Source: Bradyrhizobium amphicarpaeae (GTDB lineage: Bacteria; Pseudomonadota; Alphaproteobacteria; Rhizobiales; Xanthobacteraceae). From it: DNA of 64,000 nucleotides. Both the position numbers and the translations under genes were made by a program. The stretch is taken from the NCBI RefSeq assembly GCF_002266435.3, contig NZ_CP029426.2, forward strand, positions 3,812,001 to 3,876,000. Reading direction: 5' to 3'. Below are positions 7,323 to 21,447 of this stretch, in pieces (positions within the stretch are counted from its first letter, which is position 1; each line of letters opens with the position of its first letter). The notes below the pieces were generated by a model. It saw only the letters and a program-made list of their open reading frames with translations, ran no database searches and was not told where the DNA came from.

Positions 7323-7787
7323 TTACTCAGCATCAGCCGCCATCCGCGCCTTGACGATCTTGTCGGGGTTCTGCACGGGCTCGCCGCGCTTGATCTTGTC
7401 GACGTTCTCCATGCCCTCGGTGACCTTGCCCCACACCGTGTACTGGTTGTCGAGGAAGCGGGCGTCGTCGAAGCAGATGAAGAACTGGCTGTCGCCGGAA
7501 TCGGGACTGGCGGCGCGCGCCATCGACGTGGTGCCGCGTACATGCGGCTCCTTGTTGAACTCGGCCTTCAGCTTCTTGCCGGAGCCGCCGGTGCCGGTGC
7601 CCTGCGGGCAGCCGGTCTGCGCCATGAAGCCGTCGATCACGCGGTGGAACACGATGCCGTCGTAGAAGCCCTCACGGACCAGTTCCTTGATGCGCGCGAC
7701 ATGGCCGGGTGCGAGATCGGGCCGCATCTCGATGGTGACGGGGCCCTGCGTGGTCTCGAGGATCAGGGTGTTTTCGGTGGCGCTCAT
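7323..7787 (-). CDS. ppiB: Peptidyl-prolyl cis-trans isomerase, cytoplasmic cyclophilin
   Basis: This is a 154-residue cyclophilin without a signal peptide. The catalytic core is intact: FHRVIDGFMAQTG (with the active-site Arg), then SQFFICF and the LDNQYTVWGKV loop. It catalyses proline isomerisation during folding in the cytoplasm. Its ATG overlaps the stop of the upstream gene (7784-8209) in an ATGA, so the two are translationally coupled. A secreted paralogue lies at 8219-8782. The gene symbol follows the E. coli cytoplasmic enzyme by analogy. Confidence 0.92.
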   Translation of the reverse strand: MSATENTLILETTQGPVTIEMRPDLAPGHVARIKELVREGFYDGIVFHRVIDGFMAQTGCPQGTGTGGSGKKLKAEFNKEPHVRGTTSMARAASPDSGDSQFFICFDDARFLDNQYTVWGKVTEGMENVDKIKRGEPVQNPDKIVKARMAADAE

Positions 7788-8209
7788 GCTCGTCTCTCTT
7801 GCGTTTGAGGTGAAGTCTTGTCGGGTGACGTTTTGCGGCTACGGAACTGGATCGCGAATGGACGTCCCGCGGCAGCGCCCGCCATTGCCTCGGTAAATGG
7901 CATCGGCGTGCAGCGTTGCAACGCCTCCATCACCGCGATCCGGTATTGCAGCCGGTCATTGTCGGTAGCCTCCGCGGATTCATAGGAGATCCTCGGATGG
8001 CCCAGAATGTCGCCGGACCGGTTAAAGCTCACGACGACGGTGATGTCGAGCGGGCGGGCCTTGGAAGGCGGCGGCGGTCTCCAGCAAATCCGCAGATGCC
8101 GGAAGATGTCCTGGATGGTGTTGACCTGCCCATCCTCGGCGGCCGCACCGGACACGCCGAACAGCAGCAATGCAGCAACCAGCAGAAGCTTGTCGCCACA
8201 GTGCGCCAT
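7784..8209 (-). CDS. Small secreted protein of unknown function (TonB-C-like)
   Basis: This encodes 141 residues with a signal peptide cleaved near GAAAEDG. The mature part contains LDITVVVSFNRSGDILGHPRI followed by a helix with AVMEALQRCTPMPF and a PFAIQFR strand. That order of strands and helix (partner strand, YRIAVMEAL helix, final strand) is typical of the TonB C-terminal/TolA-like fold found in small periplasmic proteins. There is no transmembrane or proline-rich spacer, so it is not a full TonB. It sits between two cyclophilin genes and overlaps the cytoplasmic one by 4 bp. Confidence 0.7.
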   Translation of the reverse strand: MAHCGDKLLLVAALLLFGVSGAAAEDGQVNTIQDIFRHLRICWRPPPPSKARPLDITVVVSFNRSGDILGHPRISYESAEATDNDRLQYRIAVMEALQRCTPMPFTEAMAGAAAGRPFAIQFRSRKTSPDKTSPQTQERRA

Positions 8210-8218
8210 CGCGATCTC

Positions 8219-8782
8219 CTATTTGATGTCGGAGGCGACCTGCACCTTCACCATCTTGTCGGGATCGGTCACCGCGCCGCCGGCAGAGCCGGGAGGAGCC
8301 TTCTTCAGCTTGTCGACGACGTCCATGCCCTGCACGACCTCACCGATCACGGTGTACTGGTTATCGAGGCTGCCGCCGTCAGCGAACATGATGAAGAATT
8401 GCGAGTTGGCGGTGTCGACGCTGTCGCCGCGCCGGGCCATCCCGACGATGCCGCGGGCGAAATGCACCTTGGAGAATTCCTGCTTCAGGTTCGGATATTT
8501 CGATCCGCCGGTGCCGTTGAAGTTCTGTCCGTCGCCGGTCTGGGCCATGAAGCCGTCCATGACGCGATGGAACGGCACGTTGTTGTAGAAGCCCTCACGC
8601 GCCAGCTGCTTGATGCGCTCGGCATGGTGGGGCGCGATGTCGGTCCGCAGCTTGATGACGATGCGGCCCTTGGTCGTGTCGATGACGATGGCGTTGGCCT
8701 TGTCGAGGTTGGCCGGCAATTGCTGCGCCACCGCCGGCACCGCGAAGAGAAGCGCGGCAAGAACTGCGAGAATTCGGATCAT
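8219..8782 (-). CDS. Periplasmic peptidyl-prolyl cis-trans isomerase (cyclophilin)
   Basis: This 187-residue protein has an N-terminal Sec signal peptide cleaved after AVAQ. The cyclophilin core carries FHRVMDGFMAQTGDG, SQFFIMF and LDNQYTVIGEV, so the active site is preserved and the protein should isomerise prolines of envelope proteins. The paralogue at 7323-7787 is cytoplasmic, so the pair covers both compartments. It is 37 bp downstream of coaD on the same strand and probably in the same transcript. Confidence 0.92.
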   Translation of the reverse strand: MIRILAVLAALLFAVPAVAQQLPANLDKANAIVIDTTKGRIVIKLRTDIAPHHAERIKQLAREGFYNNVPFHRVMDGFMAQTGDGQNFNGTGGSKYPNLKQEFSKVHFARGIVGMARRGDSVDTANSQFFIMFADGGSLDNQYTVIGEVVQGMDVVDKLKKAPPGSAGGAVTDPDKMVKVQVASDIK

Positions 8783-8819
8783 GACAACTCCGGATCAGAG
8801 ATGAAGAGGAAGTGCGCCG

Positions 8820-9317
8820 CTACGCGGCGAATTTTGCCTTGAGCTGTGCCGCAACCTGCGGCGGGACGAAGGCCGAGACGTCCCCGCCCATGCCGGCGAT
8901 CTGACGCACCAAAGTGGCGGTGATCGGGCGGACCATGGGAGAGGCCGGCAGGAACACCGTATGCACCTCGGGCGCCATGGCCCCGTTCATGCCGGCGAGC
9001 TGCATTTCGTAGTCGAGATCGGTGCCGTCGCGCAGACCCCGGATCATGATAGTGGCACCGTGCTTGCGCGCCGCCGTGACCGCCAGATCATCGAACGTCA
9101 CCGCTTCGAGCACGCAGCCGGCCTGGGCCGCCAGCGGCCCGCAGACGTCATGGAGCATCTGCAGCCGCTCCTCGGTCGAGAACAGCGGCTTCTTGCCGGG
9201 GTGGACCCCGATCGCGACCACGAGCCGGTCGCACAGCGAAACGCTGTGCCGGACCACATCCAGATGGCCGTTGGTGATGGGGTCGAAGGAACCGGGATAG
9301 AAGGCAATGCGCGGCAT
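8820..9317 (-). CDS. coaD: Phosphopantetheine adenylyltransferase
   Basis: CoaD catalyses the penultimate step of coenzyme A synthesis, from 4'-phosphopantetheine and ATP to dephospho-CoA. I start it at the ATG at 9317 (165 residues, the usual size) because the protein then opens [18 protein letters not shown], the nucleotidyltransferase signature (T/HxGH), and a GGAGGA ribosome binding site lies 3-4 nt upstream. A longer in-frame start at 9446 would add 43 residues that do not fit the family. It heads the run coaD, ppi, small secreted protein, ppiB, queA. Confidence 0.96.
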   Translation of the reverse strand: MPRIAFYPGSFDPITNGHLDVVRHSVSLCDRLVVAIGVHPGKKPLFSTEERLQMLHDVCGPLAAQAGCVLEAVTFDDLAVTAARKHGATIMIRGLRDGTDLDYEMQLAGMNGAMAPEVHTVFLPASPMVRPITATLVRQIAGMGGDVSAFVPPQVAAQLKAKFAA

Positions 9318-9576
9318 GGCTCCTCCTACCGCGCCCGGCCCGGCCCGGCAAGCCGGGCGGGTTCCCCAGCCAATCCCACCGAAAAATCCCGCCGATCGCG
9401 CCGGCAATGGGCCCTTTGTTTCGTCCCTCGGGCGACCACGAAACAAAGGGGCGCGGACACGAAACCATTTTCCGTGCCGGCGAAGACGTCCGGAAACTGG
9501 CCATGGTTACTAATCCGGCCAACGAACGACGGGCCGCAAACTGGGCGTAGGCGGCCGCATCACAGGGGACTGTCAA

Positions 9577-9834
9577 ATGATCAAGGCTCTCTCAGCGATC
9601 GCTCTGTCTGCGTGTGTCGCCGCCGCCCTCACCCTCCTGCCGGGCTTTGCCCCCAGCGTCGAGGCCAGCGTGCCGCAGCCTCTGGCCAAAAGCGACCGGC
9701 TCGATATCCGCACCATCGGCAAGGATTGCTCGCAGCAGGCCTGGCCGAATTTCGAGGCCTCGTGCCTGCGCAAGGCCGGCACCAAGGCGAATGTTCGCGA
9801 GGCGCGTCTCGTGACCGCGAACCGGACCCCGTAG
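9577..9834 (+). CDS. Small exported hypothetical protein
   Basis: This encodes 85 residues: a clear signal peptide (MIKALSAIALSACVAAAL), then a mature part of about 50 residues with two cysteines (IGKDCSQQAWPNFEASCLR), probably a disulfide pair in the periplasm. I recognise no family with confidence; short rhizobial exported proteins with the pattern CSQQxWPNF-x-CL are familiar but uncharacterised. It is divergent from coaD and about 120 bp upstream of kup. Confidence 0.7.
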   Translation: MIKALSAIALSACVAAALTLLPGFAPSVEASVPQPLAKSDRLDIRTIGKDCSQQAWPNFEASCLRKAGTKANVREARLVTANRTP

Positions 9835-9958
9835 GCTGGCCTGTCAGCTTCACGTCACATAATCCCGATGGAGTTTTGCGACGTCCCGTCGCAGACTGCG
9901 TGATGCTCGCGCCCCGGCGGAATGGCCCGTCGGGCGCGATCCCATCGGGGGGTTGCGC

Positions 9959-11869
9959 TTGTCCAGTACGCCCGCTGTCGCTTCCGGCCATCCGCCCGCC
10001 CCGCTGCCGATAGCAATGACCATGGGCGCCCTCGGGGTGGTTTATGGCGATATCGGTACCAGCCCGCTCTATGCCCTGAAGGAAGCCGCCAAGGCGGCCG
10101 CCCACGGCGCAACGGTCACCCCCGAGGCTGTCCTGGGCGTTGCCTCGCTGATCTTCTGGGCCCTGCTGCTGATCATCTCGCTGAAATATGCGCTGCTGAT
10201 CCTTCGCGCGGACAACCGCGGCGAAGGCGGCATCGTCGCCCTGCTGGCGCTGCTGCATGCCCGCCACGCCCAGCCCGGGACCTGGCGCGCCCATCTGCTC
10301 GTCGTCGGGCTCGTCGGCGCCGCGCTGCTCTATGGCGACGGTGCGATCACGCCGGCCATCTCGGTGCTCTCAGCCATCGAGGGACTCAAGGTCGACGCCC
10401 CCTCGCTTGCGCCCGCCGTGGTGCCCGTGACCGTCGCCATCCTGATCGGCCTGTTCATGATGCAGAAGCAGGGCACCGGCTTCATCGGCCGCATCTTCGG
10501 ACCGGTGATGCTGGCCTGGTTCGTCGTGCTCGCGGCGCTCGGCATCCACGGCATCGTCAAGGCGCCGGCAGTGCTGGCGGCCCTGAGTCCGCTCTATGCC
10601 TTCGACTTCCTGATCCATCAGGATTTTCACGTCTCCTTCGCCATCCTCGGAGCGGCCTTCCTGGCGGTAACAGGCGGCGAGGCCATGTACGCCGACATGG
10701 GACATTTCGGCCGCTTCCCGATCCGGCTGGCCTGGTTCGCGATCTGCCTGCCGGCGCTGGTGCTGAACTATTTCGGGCAGGCCGCGCTGCTCATCACCGA
10801 TCCCACCATGATCGAGAACCCGTTCTTCCAGCTCTGCCCCGACGCCCTGCACTATCCGCTGGTCGCGTTCTCGGCCGTGGCGACCGTGATCGCCTCGCAG
10901 GCGATCATCTCCGGCGTGTTTTCGCTGACCCAGCAGTCGATCCAGCTCGGCTTCCTGCCGCGCATGCAGATCCGCCACACCCAGAGCGACGCCATCGGCC
11001 AGATCTACGTGCCGCTGGTGAACTGGCTGCTCGCCGCTGCGACGCTTGGCGCGGTCCTGAGCTTCGGCACCTCGGACGCGCTGGCCGGCGCCTACGGCAT
11101 CGCGGTGTCGCTGCTGATGGCGATCACCACCCTGCTGGCCGCGTTGCTCGCGATCCAGTGGGGGTTTTCGCCATGGCTCGTCGTTGCGGTCAACGGCTTC
11201 TTCTTCGTGATCGATTTGATCTTCTTCTCGGCCAACTCGATCAAGCTGTTCGAGGGCGGCTGGTTTCCGCTGCTGCTCGCGGCGATTGTCGCTTTCCTGA
11301 TGCTGACCTGGCGCGCCGGCGTGAAGCTGGTCGAGACGGCGCGCGCGAAGCTGCGCCAGCCGGAAGAGGATTTGATCGAGACCGCCGTCAACAAGTGCAG
11401 TGCGCGACTGCCCGGCACGGCCGCGTTCCTGGCGGCAGCGCCGAAGGGCGTGCCGCTGGCCCTGACGCAATTCGTCAAGCACAACCGCGTGCTGCACGAA
11501 CGCGTGCTGCTGGTCACCGTGCTGATCGAGGAGCTTCCGCACATCCCCGAGGAGGAGCGCGCCGAGGTGATCGAGATCATCCCCGGCATCACCCGCGTGA
11601 TCCTGCATTACGGCTTCATGCAGAACCCGACGATCTATGAGGGGCTGACGCTGACCTGCCGGCAGGGCAAGCTACCCGGCATCGACCTCTCCGACATCAC
11701 CTATTACGTCGGCCGTGAGACCATCATTCCGCGCGAGGACGTGCCGGGCATGTGGGTCTGGCGCGAAACGGTGTTCGCCTTCCTGCAGCGCAACGCCGAA
11801 CGCTCCGCCGCTTTCTTCGGCGTGCCGACCAAGCAGGTGGTGGAGTTCGGCACGGAGCTGGAGATCTGA
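9959..11869 (+). CDS. kup: Low-affinity potassium uptake protein
   Basis: This is a KUP/HAK/KT family K+:H+ symporter of the inner membrane, 636 residues from the TTG at 9959. That start is preferred over the TTG at 9953 because the GGGGGG ribosome binding site (9947-9952) would directly abut the latter. The hallmark GVVYGDIGTSPLYALKE is near residues 23-39, followed by about 12 hydrophobic segments and a cytosolic C-terminus ending in VEFGTELEI. Many rhizobia carry several kup copies. It is convergent with the DUF2254 gene. Confidence 0.95.
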   Translation: MSSTPAVASGHPPAPLPIAMTMGALGVVYGDIGTSPLYALKEAAKAAAHGATVTPEAVLGVASLIFWALLLIISLKYALLILRADNRGEGGIVALLALLHARHAQPGTWRAHLLVVGLVGAALLYGDGAITPAISVLSAIEGLKVDAPSLAPAVVPVTVAILIGLFMMQKQGTGFIGRIFGPVMLAWFVVLAALGIHGIVKAPAVLAALSPLYAFDFLIHQDFHVSFAILGAAFLAVTGGEAMYADMGHFGRFPIRLAWFAICLPALVLNYFGQAALLITDPTMIENPFFQLCPDALHYPLVAFSAVATVIASQAIISGVFSLTQQSIQLGFLPRMQIRHTQSDAIGQIYVPLVNWLLAAATLGAVLSFGTSDALAGAYGIAVSLLMAITTLLAALLAIQWGFSPWLVVAVNGFFFVIDLIFFSANSIKLFEGGWFPLLLAAIVAFLMLTWRAGVKLVETARAKLRQPEEDLIETAVNKCSARLPGTAAFLAAAPKGVPLALTQFVKHNRVLHERVLLVTVLIEELPHIPEEERAEVIEIIPGITRVILHYGFMQNPTIYEGLTLTCRQGKLPGIDLSDITYYVGRETIIPREDVPGMWVWRETVFAFLQRNAERSAAFFGVPTKQVVEFGTELEI

Positions 11870-11909
11870 TGCGTCGACTGCTGTCGCACCAGCCCTGGTC
11901 AAGCTTTGT

Positions 11910-13262
11910 TCATCTCTTGAGCTCGCCGAGCGGACCGCCATTCTGCGTTGCCAAAAAGGCGGCGTAGCGCCGCTCGACGTCTTGAACGTCGGACGGAGCG
12001 GTAATGTTGCGACGAGCGTCGCCGACGATCAGATCGGCATGAAGCTTGAGGCTCGCCATGCGGGAGCCGTCGCGTTCGGCGCTGACGACGGCGGTCAACA
12101 CATTCAGCATGCGAATGAGAACGGCGGCGTTGGCCGCGGCGTTCTGGCGGATCATGTGGAACATGGCATTGAGGAGGCCCTCATACTGTATGCTCGGCAC
12201 CACAAGGGTCGGCCGGTCGTCGCGGGTCACAACCCCGGTTGGCAGATGCAGCGGGACAAGCTGACAAAGGGCTCCACCAAGCCGGTCGAGCGCGCTCATT
12301 GCAGTATGAGGATCATTTATGCCCGGCGACAAAGCACGCACGGCGACTTCGACCAGCTGCCTGACTGCAAATTCGAGATCCGCCGAACTGACACGCTGTG
12401 GTCCCAGGGCTGTTGCGTCCTGGATCGCCGCGTCTGCCCCCTCGACCTGAGGCACGACAATTGCAATCGGCGCCCCCGGGAATACGTAGTGGCCCGGTCG
12501 CAGGAGAAGCCGTATCGCCGTGTTGTGGCTGGCTGCCCAATCCGCAAGCCCCTGATCGTCGATGTGCTGGAGGTAGCCTTGCCTCGAATCATTGATGGCA
12601 ACTCCGTGCCTCCAAAACTCAGTGGGAGGCGGCGCTGCAGGCTTCTTGTCCGTCGTCAGCCTCACAATGGCCGACTGAACCTCGTCGCTCACGAGTTCGA
12701 TGACCGTATCAACGTTGATGCGGCCAGCCATGTGTCCGACGAAATAAACCAGCGTCGCCACGCACACAAACGCCAGGATGATGGCGATGGTGAGCGAGAG
12801 ATGGGGGATGAAAGCCCCCTCGTCCTGGGTGCGCACGCTGCGAAGCACGATCAGCGAGTAGCAAAACGTCCCGAGGAAAATGCCGAGCGTAAGCTGATTG
12901 CCGCGATCCCTTGTGAAATTGCGCAGCAGTCGCGGGCCCATCTGCCCTGCGGCCAGAGAAAGCGCTGCGATAGTGATCGAGAACGAAGTGCCGGCAACCC
13001 CGATGGTCGAGGACGCTACCGCGCCGAGCAGAGTGCGGGCGCCGGTCGCCCCACCGTCATACAACCAACCTTCCAACAACCAGCGTGGGAGAATTCCGCT
13101 GCGGTCAAGCTGGACCAGACCTGCTGCGGATAACGCACCGATGAATACAATCAAGGCAGGAAGCAGCCAGAATGTTTCTGCCAGATCGTCCATCAGTTTG
13201 CGAAGTCGCGCAGTCAGCACCGTGTCTTTCCTGTCAGATCGACTTCGCTCGCCGAGCGGCAT
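11910..13262 (-). CDS. DUF2254 family membrane protein
   Basis: This encodes 450 residues. Four hydrophobic segments occupy the first 190 residues (near 30-50, 80-105, 120-140 and 160-180). A soluble C-terminal part follows, with the family's conserved motif VRALSPGINDPHTA near residue 300 and HIDDQGLADWA upstream of it. The N-terminus is cytoplasmic and basic. DUF2254 proteins are predicted inner-membrane proteins of unknown function. Codon use is a little less GC-rich than in gyrA and kup. It lies behind gyrA on the same strand, but a hairpin at 13325-13346 separates them. Confidence 0.8.
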   Translation of the reverse strand: MPLGERSRSDRKDTVLTARLRKLMDDLAETFWLLPALIVFIGALSAAGLVQLDRSGILPRWLLEGWLYDGGATGARTLLGAVASSTIGVAGTSFSITIAALSLAAGQMGPRLLRNFTRDRGNQLTLGIFLGTFCYSLIVLRSVRTQDEGAFIPHLSLTIAIILAFVCVATLVYFVGHMAGRINVDTVIELVSDEVQSAIVRLTTDKKPAAPPPTEFWRHGVAINDSRQGYLQHIDDQGLADWAASHNTAIRLLLRPGHYVFPGAPIAIVVPQVEGADAAIQDATALGPQRVSSADLEFAVRQLVEVAVRALSPGINDPHTAMSALDRLGGALCQLVPLHLPTGVVTRDDRPTLVVPSIQYEGLLNAMFHMIRQNAAANAAVLIRMLNVLTAVVSAERDGSRMASLKLHADLIVGDARRNITAPSDVQDVERRYAAFLATQNGGPLGELKR

Positions 13263-13324
13263 AGGAGACCCGCACCGCGGCTCTCCTATTCACAGCAAGC
13301 GGCGCCCGTACAACTGAGAAGCAC

Positions 13325-13346
13325 CGAGGCGGGCGAACCCGCCTCG
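13325..13346 (-). terminator. Hairpin after gyrA
   Basis: The perfect 9 bp stem CGAGGCGGG / CCCGCCTCG has a four-base loop (TTCG on the gyrA strand) and begins 8 bp after the gyrA stop. There is no strong T run, so it may act as a terminator or as an mRNA 3' end stabiliser. Confidence 0.55.
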
Positions 13347-13353
13347 ACAATCG

Positions 13354-16086
<2,733 letters not shown>

Positions 16087-16439
16087 GGGGAAATCCGTGA
16101 GGTTTTATCTGGGAATCATATAGCGCATCGAGCCCCTGATAACCACCCTCGCAAGGGTCTTGGGAAGCGCTTTTTCCGCTTATTCTTCCAATAGCTTACG
16201 GCGCTGCGGGGAGTATTTTTGATAGGCCCGGAACAGGCCTTCCGAAATCGCCCTCGAGCCCTCGTCGATCGCGCGGCAAGCGCGCTTCATGGACGGATTT
16301 GCGCGGGGGCTGTCCGAGTTCAAGCCGAACATGAAGCGGGCCCGGAAATCCCGAGCCCGTCCTGTCGATTAGCGAGATTTGCTGATCCGACGTGGAAGGC
16401 GCCGCATCGCCGGCAGCGCCCCGATCGTCCGTTCCGTTC
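16087..16439. other. Intergenic region between ssb and gyrA
   Basis: I find no supported gene in these 353 bp. On the minus strand it holds a GC-rich hairpin of about 9 bp with one mismatch (16337-16358), which could end the ssb transcript, and a small hairpin ACCCTTGCGAGGGT near 16145-16158 in what should be the gyrA leader. The gyrA promoter should lie here, but I cannot place it convincingly. Confidence 0.5.
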
Positions 16440-16450
16440 TCAGAACGGAA
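16432..16450 (-). terminator. Hairpin spanning the ssb stop codon
   Basis: Read on the minus strand, TTCCGTTC-TGA-GAACGGAA forms a perfect 8 bp stem whose three-base loop is the ssb stop codon. The left arm encodes the conserved C-terminal IPF residues, so the complementary sequence after the stop is what makes the hairpin. Confidence 0.5.
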
Positions 16451-16937
16451 TATCGTCGTCCATGTCGCTGTTGCGGCCACCGCCGCCGGCGGCCACGGGA
16501 CGGCGCGGTGCGCTGCTGACGGGGCCGGAGGAGCCGAAATCGCCGCCCGGCTCGTCGCCGAAGCTGCCGCCTCCGCCGCCGCCGCTGCGGCCGTCGAGCA
16601 TCGTCAGCGTCGAGTTGAAGCCCTGCAGCACGATCTCGGTCGAGTACTTCTCGACACCGCTCTGGTCGGTGTACTTGCGGGTCTGGAGCGCGCCCTCGAT
16701 GTAAACCTTGGCGCCCTTCTTCAGATACTGTTCGACGATCTTGCAAAGCGGCTCAGAGAAGATCACGACGCGATGCCACTCGGTCTTTTCCTTGCGCTCG
16801 CCGCTGTTCTTGTCGCGCCAGGTCTCCGACGTCGCGATGCTCAGATTCGCGATCGGCCGCCCGTCCTGGGTGCGTCGGATTTCAGGATCCTTGCCGAGAT
16901 TTCCAACCAGAATGACCTTGTTGACGCTTCCCGCCAT
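16440..16937 (-). CDS. ssb: Single-stranded DNA-binding protein
   Basis: This encodes 165 residues. The N-terminal OB fold (residues 1-110) starts [23 protein letters not shown] in standard form. A Gly-rich linker (SGGGGGG, near 134-141) follows, and the acidic tail ends DDDIPF, the peptide that binds repair and replication proteins. It coats single-stranded DNA in replication, repair and recombination. A LexA-type box at 17095-17109 lies 158 bp upstream on the same transcript side, which indicates SOS control. gyrA follows on the same strand. Confidence 0.97.
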   Translation of the reverse strand: MAGSVNKVILVGNLGKDPEIRRTQDGRPIANLSIATSETWRDKNSGERKEKTEWHRVVIFSEPLCKIVEQYLKKGAKVYIEGALQTRKYTDQSGVEKYSTEIVLQGFNSTLTMLDGRSGGGGGGSFGDEPGGDFGSSGPVSSAPRRPVAAGGGGRNSDMDDDIPF

Positions 16938-17094
16938 CGCCGCTCTCCACTCCGAATGCCACTGAATTTCATAAGGCCGAGCGCGCTGCCCGCACTCCTC
17001 TGCGCCCTGTTTGAGGCGACCCTATACGCTTGCGGGCGCCGCTCAGCCCAGCACCCCCAAGGTTATCCCCACATATAGCACCAACCTTCATTCC

Positions 17095-17109
17095 GTTCCA
17101 GATTTGTTC
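17095..17109 (-). promoter_or_regulatory. LexA (SOS) box upstream of ssb
   Basis: The sequence GTTC-CAGATTT-GTTC is an exact match to the alphaproteobacterial LexA consensus GTTC-N7-GTTC. On the ssb strand a plausible -10 (CTATAT, 17078-17073) lies just downstream, with the box covering the -35 position, so LexA binding would block transcription of ssb. Confidence 0.75.
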
Positions 17110-17457
17110 TTCTGAAAATACACCAAATCGCAGGCTGATGGCGCAACCGCGGCCATGACCAACAGCGGAACGATATATCGTGGCCGGCCTCGCGTTCGAC
17201 CGGGAGAGCAAGCTCCATTGGGCCACGCACGGGCCGCCGACCGCGGACGGCATCGCTCTGATATTGTTCCAATAATGGAACCGGCCTGTTGCTCGGAAGC
17301 AATAAGTCAGTAACCATCACCTTTCGCACAACTGTGGCTTTCAGGAGACACAACTTCCGGCTTCAGTGGTGTAAGCACGCCTCAGTTGGGCCATCGAGTC
17401 CGCTGCCCTTCCGGTCAAGGAAGGCAACAACAGAAACTGGGACTGGGATTACTGAAA
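17110..17457. other. Regulatory region upstream of the outer-membrane protein gene
   Basis: These 348 bp contain no supported gene. Two short inverted repeats stand out: GTTCC/GGAAC around 17266-17281 and TTGCT/AGCAA around 17289-17302, in a locally AT-rich stretch (17260-17345) where the promoter of the barrel protein probably lies. I cannot assign a regulator. The transcript probably has a long leader before the ATG at 17458. Confidence 0.4.
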
Positions 17458-18147
17458 ATGAAAAAGGTTTTGTTGGCTTCGGCCGCTCTCTTCGCTCTGG
17501 CGGCTCCCGCTTCGGCTGCTGATCTCGCAGCTCGCCCCTACACCAAGGCGCCGATGGCCCCGATGGCCTCCGTCTACAACTGGACCGGCTTCTATCTCGG
17601 TCTCGTCGGTGGCGGCGCCTGGGAAGATACCTCGGGCAGCCCGAAGATGCAGGGTGGCTTCGTCGGCGGCACCGCCGGCTACAACTGGCAGACCGGTAAC
17701 GTGGTGTTCGGCCTTGAGACCGATGCTGCCTGGGCTGACGTCAGCGCTTCGGCCGCTGGTGTGGTTTTCGTTCCCGGCGTCGGTGGCATTCCCGCTTCGG
17801 TGAGCTCCAAGACCGACGCGATGGGCACCGTGCGCGGTCGCATCGGCTGGGCCGTGAACAACGTCCTGCTGTACGGCACCGGTGGTTACGCCTGGATCGA
17901 CAACAAGATCACTGCCACCCTGGGCGGTGCTTCGGTCTCCGACAGCAAGTTCCACTCCGGCTGGACCGTCGGTGCGGGCGTTGAAGCCTACATCGCTCCG
18001 CAGTGGTCGGTGAAGGGCGAGTATCTCTATCGCAGCCTCGGTGGCGAGACCTACTTCGGCGCCGTCAACACCGGTACGCTCAACCTCCACACCGTGCAGC
18101 TCGGCGTGAACTATCACTTCGGCGCCCCGGTCGTCGCCAAGTACTAA
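17458..18147 (+). CDS. Outer-membrane beta-barrel protein (Omp25/Omp31-like)
   Basis: This encodes 229 residues from the ATG at 17458. An in-frame upstream start exists, but only this one gives a clean signal peptide (MKKVLLASAALFALAAPASA). The mature protein opens ADLAARPYTKAP, followed by YNWTGFYLGLVGGGAWE. Alternating Gly/aromatic strands then run through to a final VNYHFGAPVVAKY, the pattern of the eight-stranded OmpW/Omp25-type barrels abundant in Bradyrhizobium. Codon use is strongly biased, suggesting high expression. A 12 bp tandem duplication includes the stop codon, and a strong terminator follows at 18187-18213. Confidence 0.9.
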   Translation: MKKVLLASAALFALAAPASAADLAARPYTKAPMAPMASVYNWTGFYLGLVGGGAWEDTSGSPKMQGGFVGGTAGYNWQTGNVVFGLETDAAWADVSASAAGVVFVPGVGGIPASVSSKTDAMGTVRGRIGWAVNNVLLYGTGGYAWIDNKITATLGGASVSDSKFHSGWTVGAGVEAYIAPQWSVKGEYLYRSLGGETYFGAVNTGTLNLHTVQLGVNYHFGAPVVAKY

Positions 18148-18159
18148 GCCAAGTACTAA
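18136..18159 (+). repeat. 12 bp perfect tandem duplication at the end of the barrel gene
   Basis: GCCAAGTACTAA occurs twice in succession (18136-18147 and 18148-18159). Each unit encodes Ala-Lys-Tyr-stop, so the reading frame ends at the first copy and the second is untranslated. Confidence 0.9.
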
Positions 18160-18186
18160 GCTACGCTTCAACGCCAACGCGTTACG

Positions 18187-18213
18187 AAAGGCCGGCCTCG
18201 CGCCGGCCTTTTT
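18187..18213 (+). terminator. Rho-independent terminator of the barrel gene
   Basis: The perfect 10 bp stem AAAGGCCGGC (18187-18196) / GCCGGCCTTT (18202-18211) has a 5-nt loop and is followed by a T run. Confidence 0.9.
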
Positions 18214-18323
18214 GTTTGGCGGGTAGCTTGCCGCGCCGTTCCGCAAGGCCCCCTGCTGCCAGATGCCGCCAGCGCGCCAACAATCCGTTGACGATTCGCA
18301 ACTGCCTCTGGAAATCCGCCCGC

Positions 18324-18338
18324 GTTCTTCCTACGTTC
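18324..18338 (+). promoter_or_regulatory. LexA (SOS) box upstream of uvrA
   Basis: GTTC-TTCCTAC-GTTC matches the alphaproteobacterial LexA consensus exactly. It lies 97 bp before the uvrA start, in a gap with no other gene. Confidence 0.75.
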
Positions 18339-18435
18339 GCTGACAACCCCATCGGCGCCGATCCCGGTTCCGGGCGAAGCGCGCCTTTTTATTGGCGCGG
18401 TCGCGCACCCATGGGATTCCCTAGGGGCAACTCGG

Positions 18436-21420
<2,985 letters not shown>

Positions 21421-21447
21421 TTTGCAGATAAGATTCCGAGGTATCTG

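Noticed and set aside
9922..11640. A 572-residue plus-strand frame overlapping kup
   Set aside because: kup in the neighbouring frame has the family motifs and membrane segments. This frame is Arg/Pro-rich with none.
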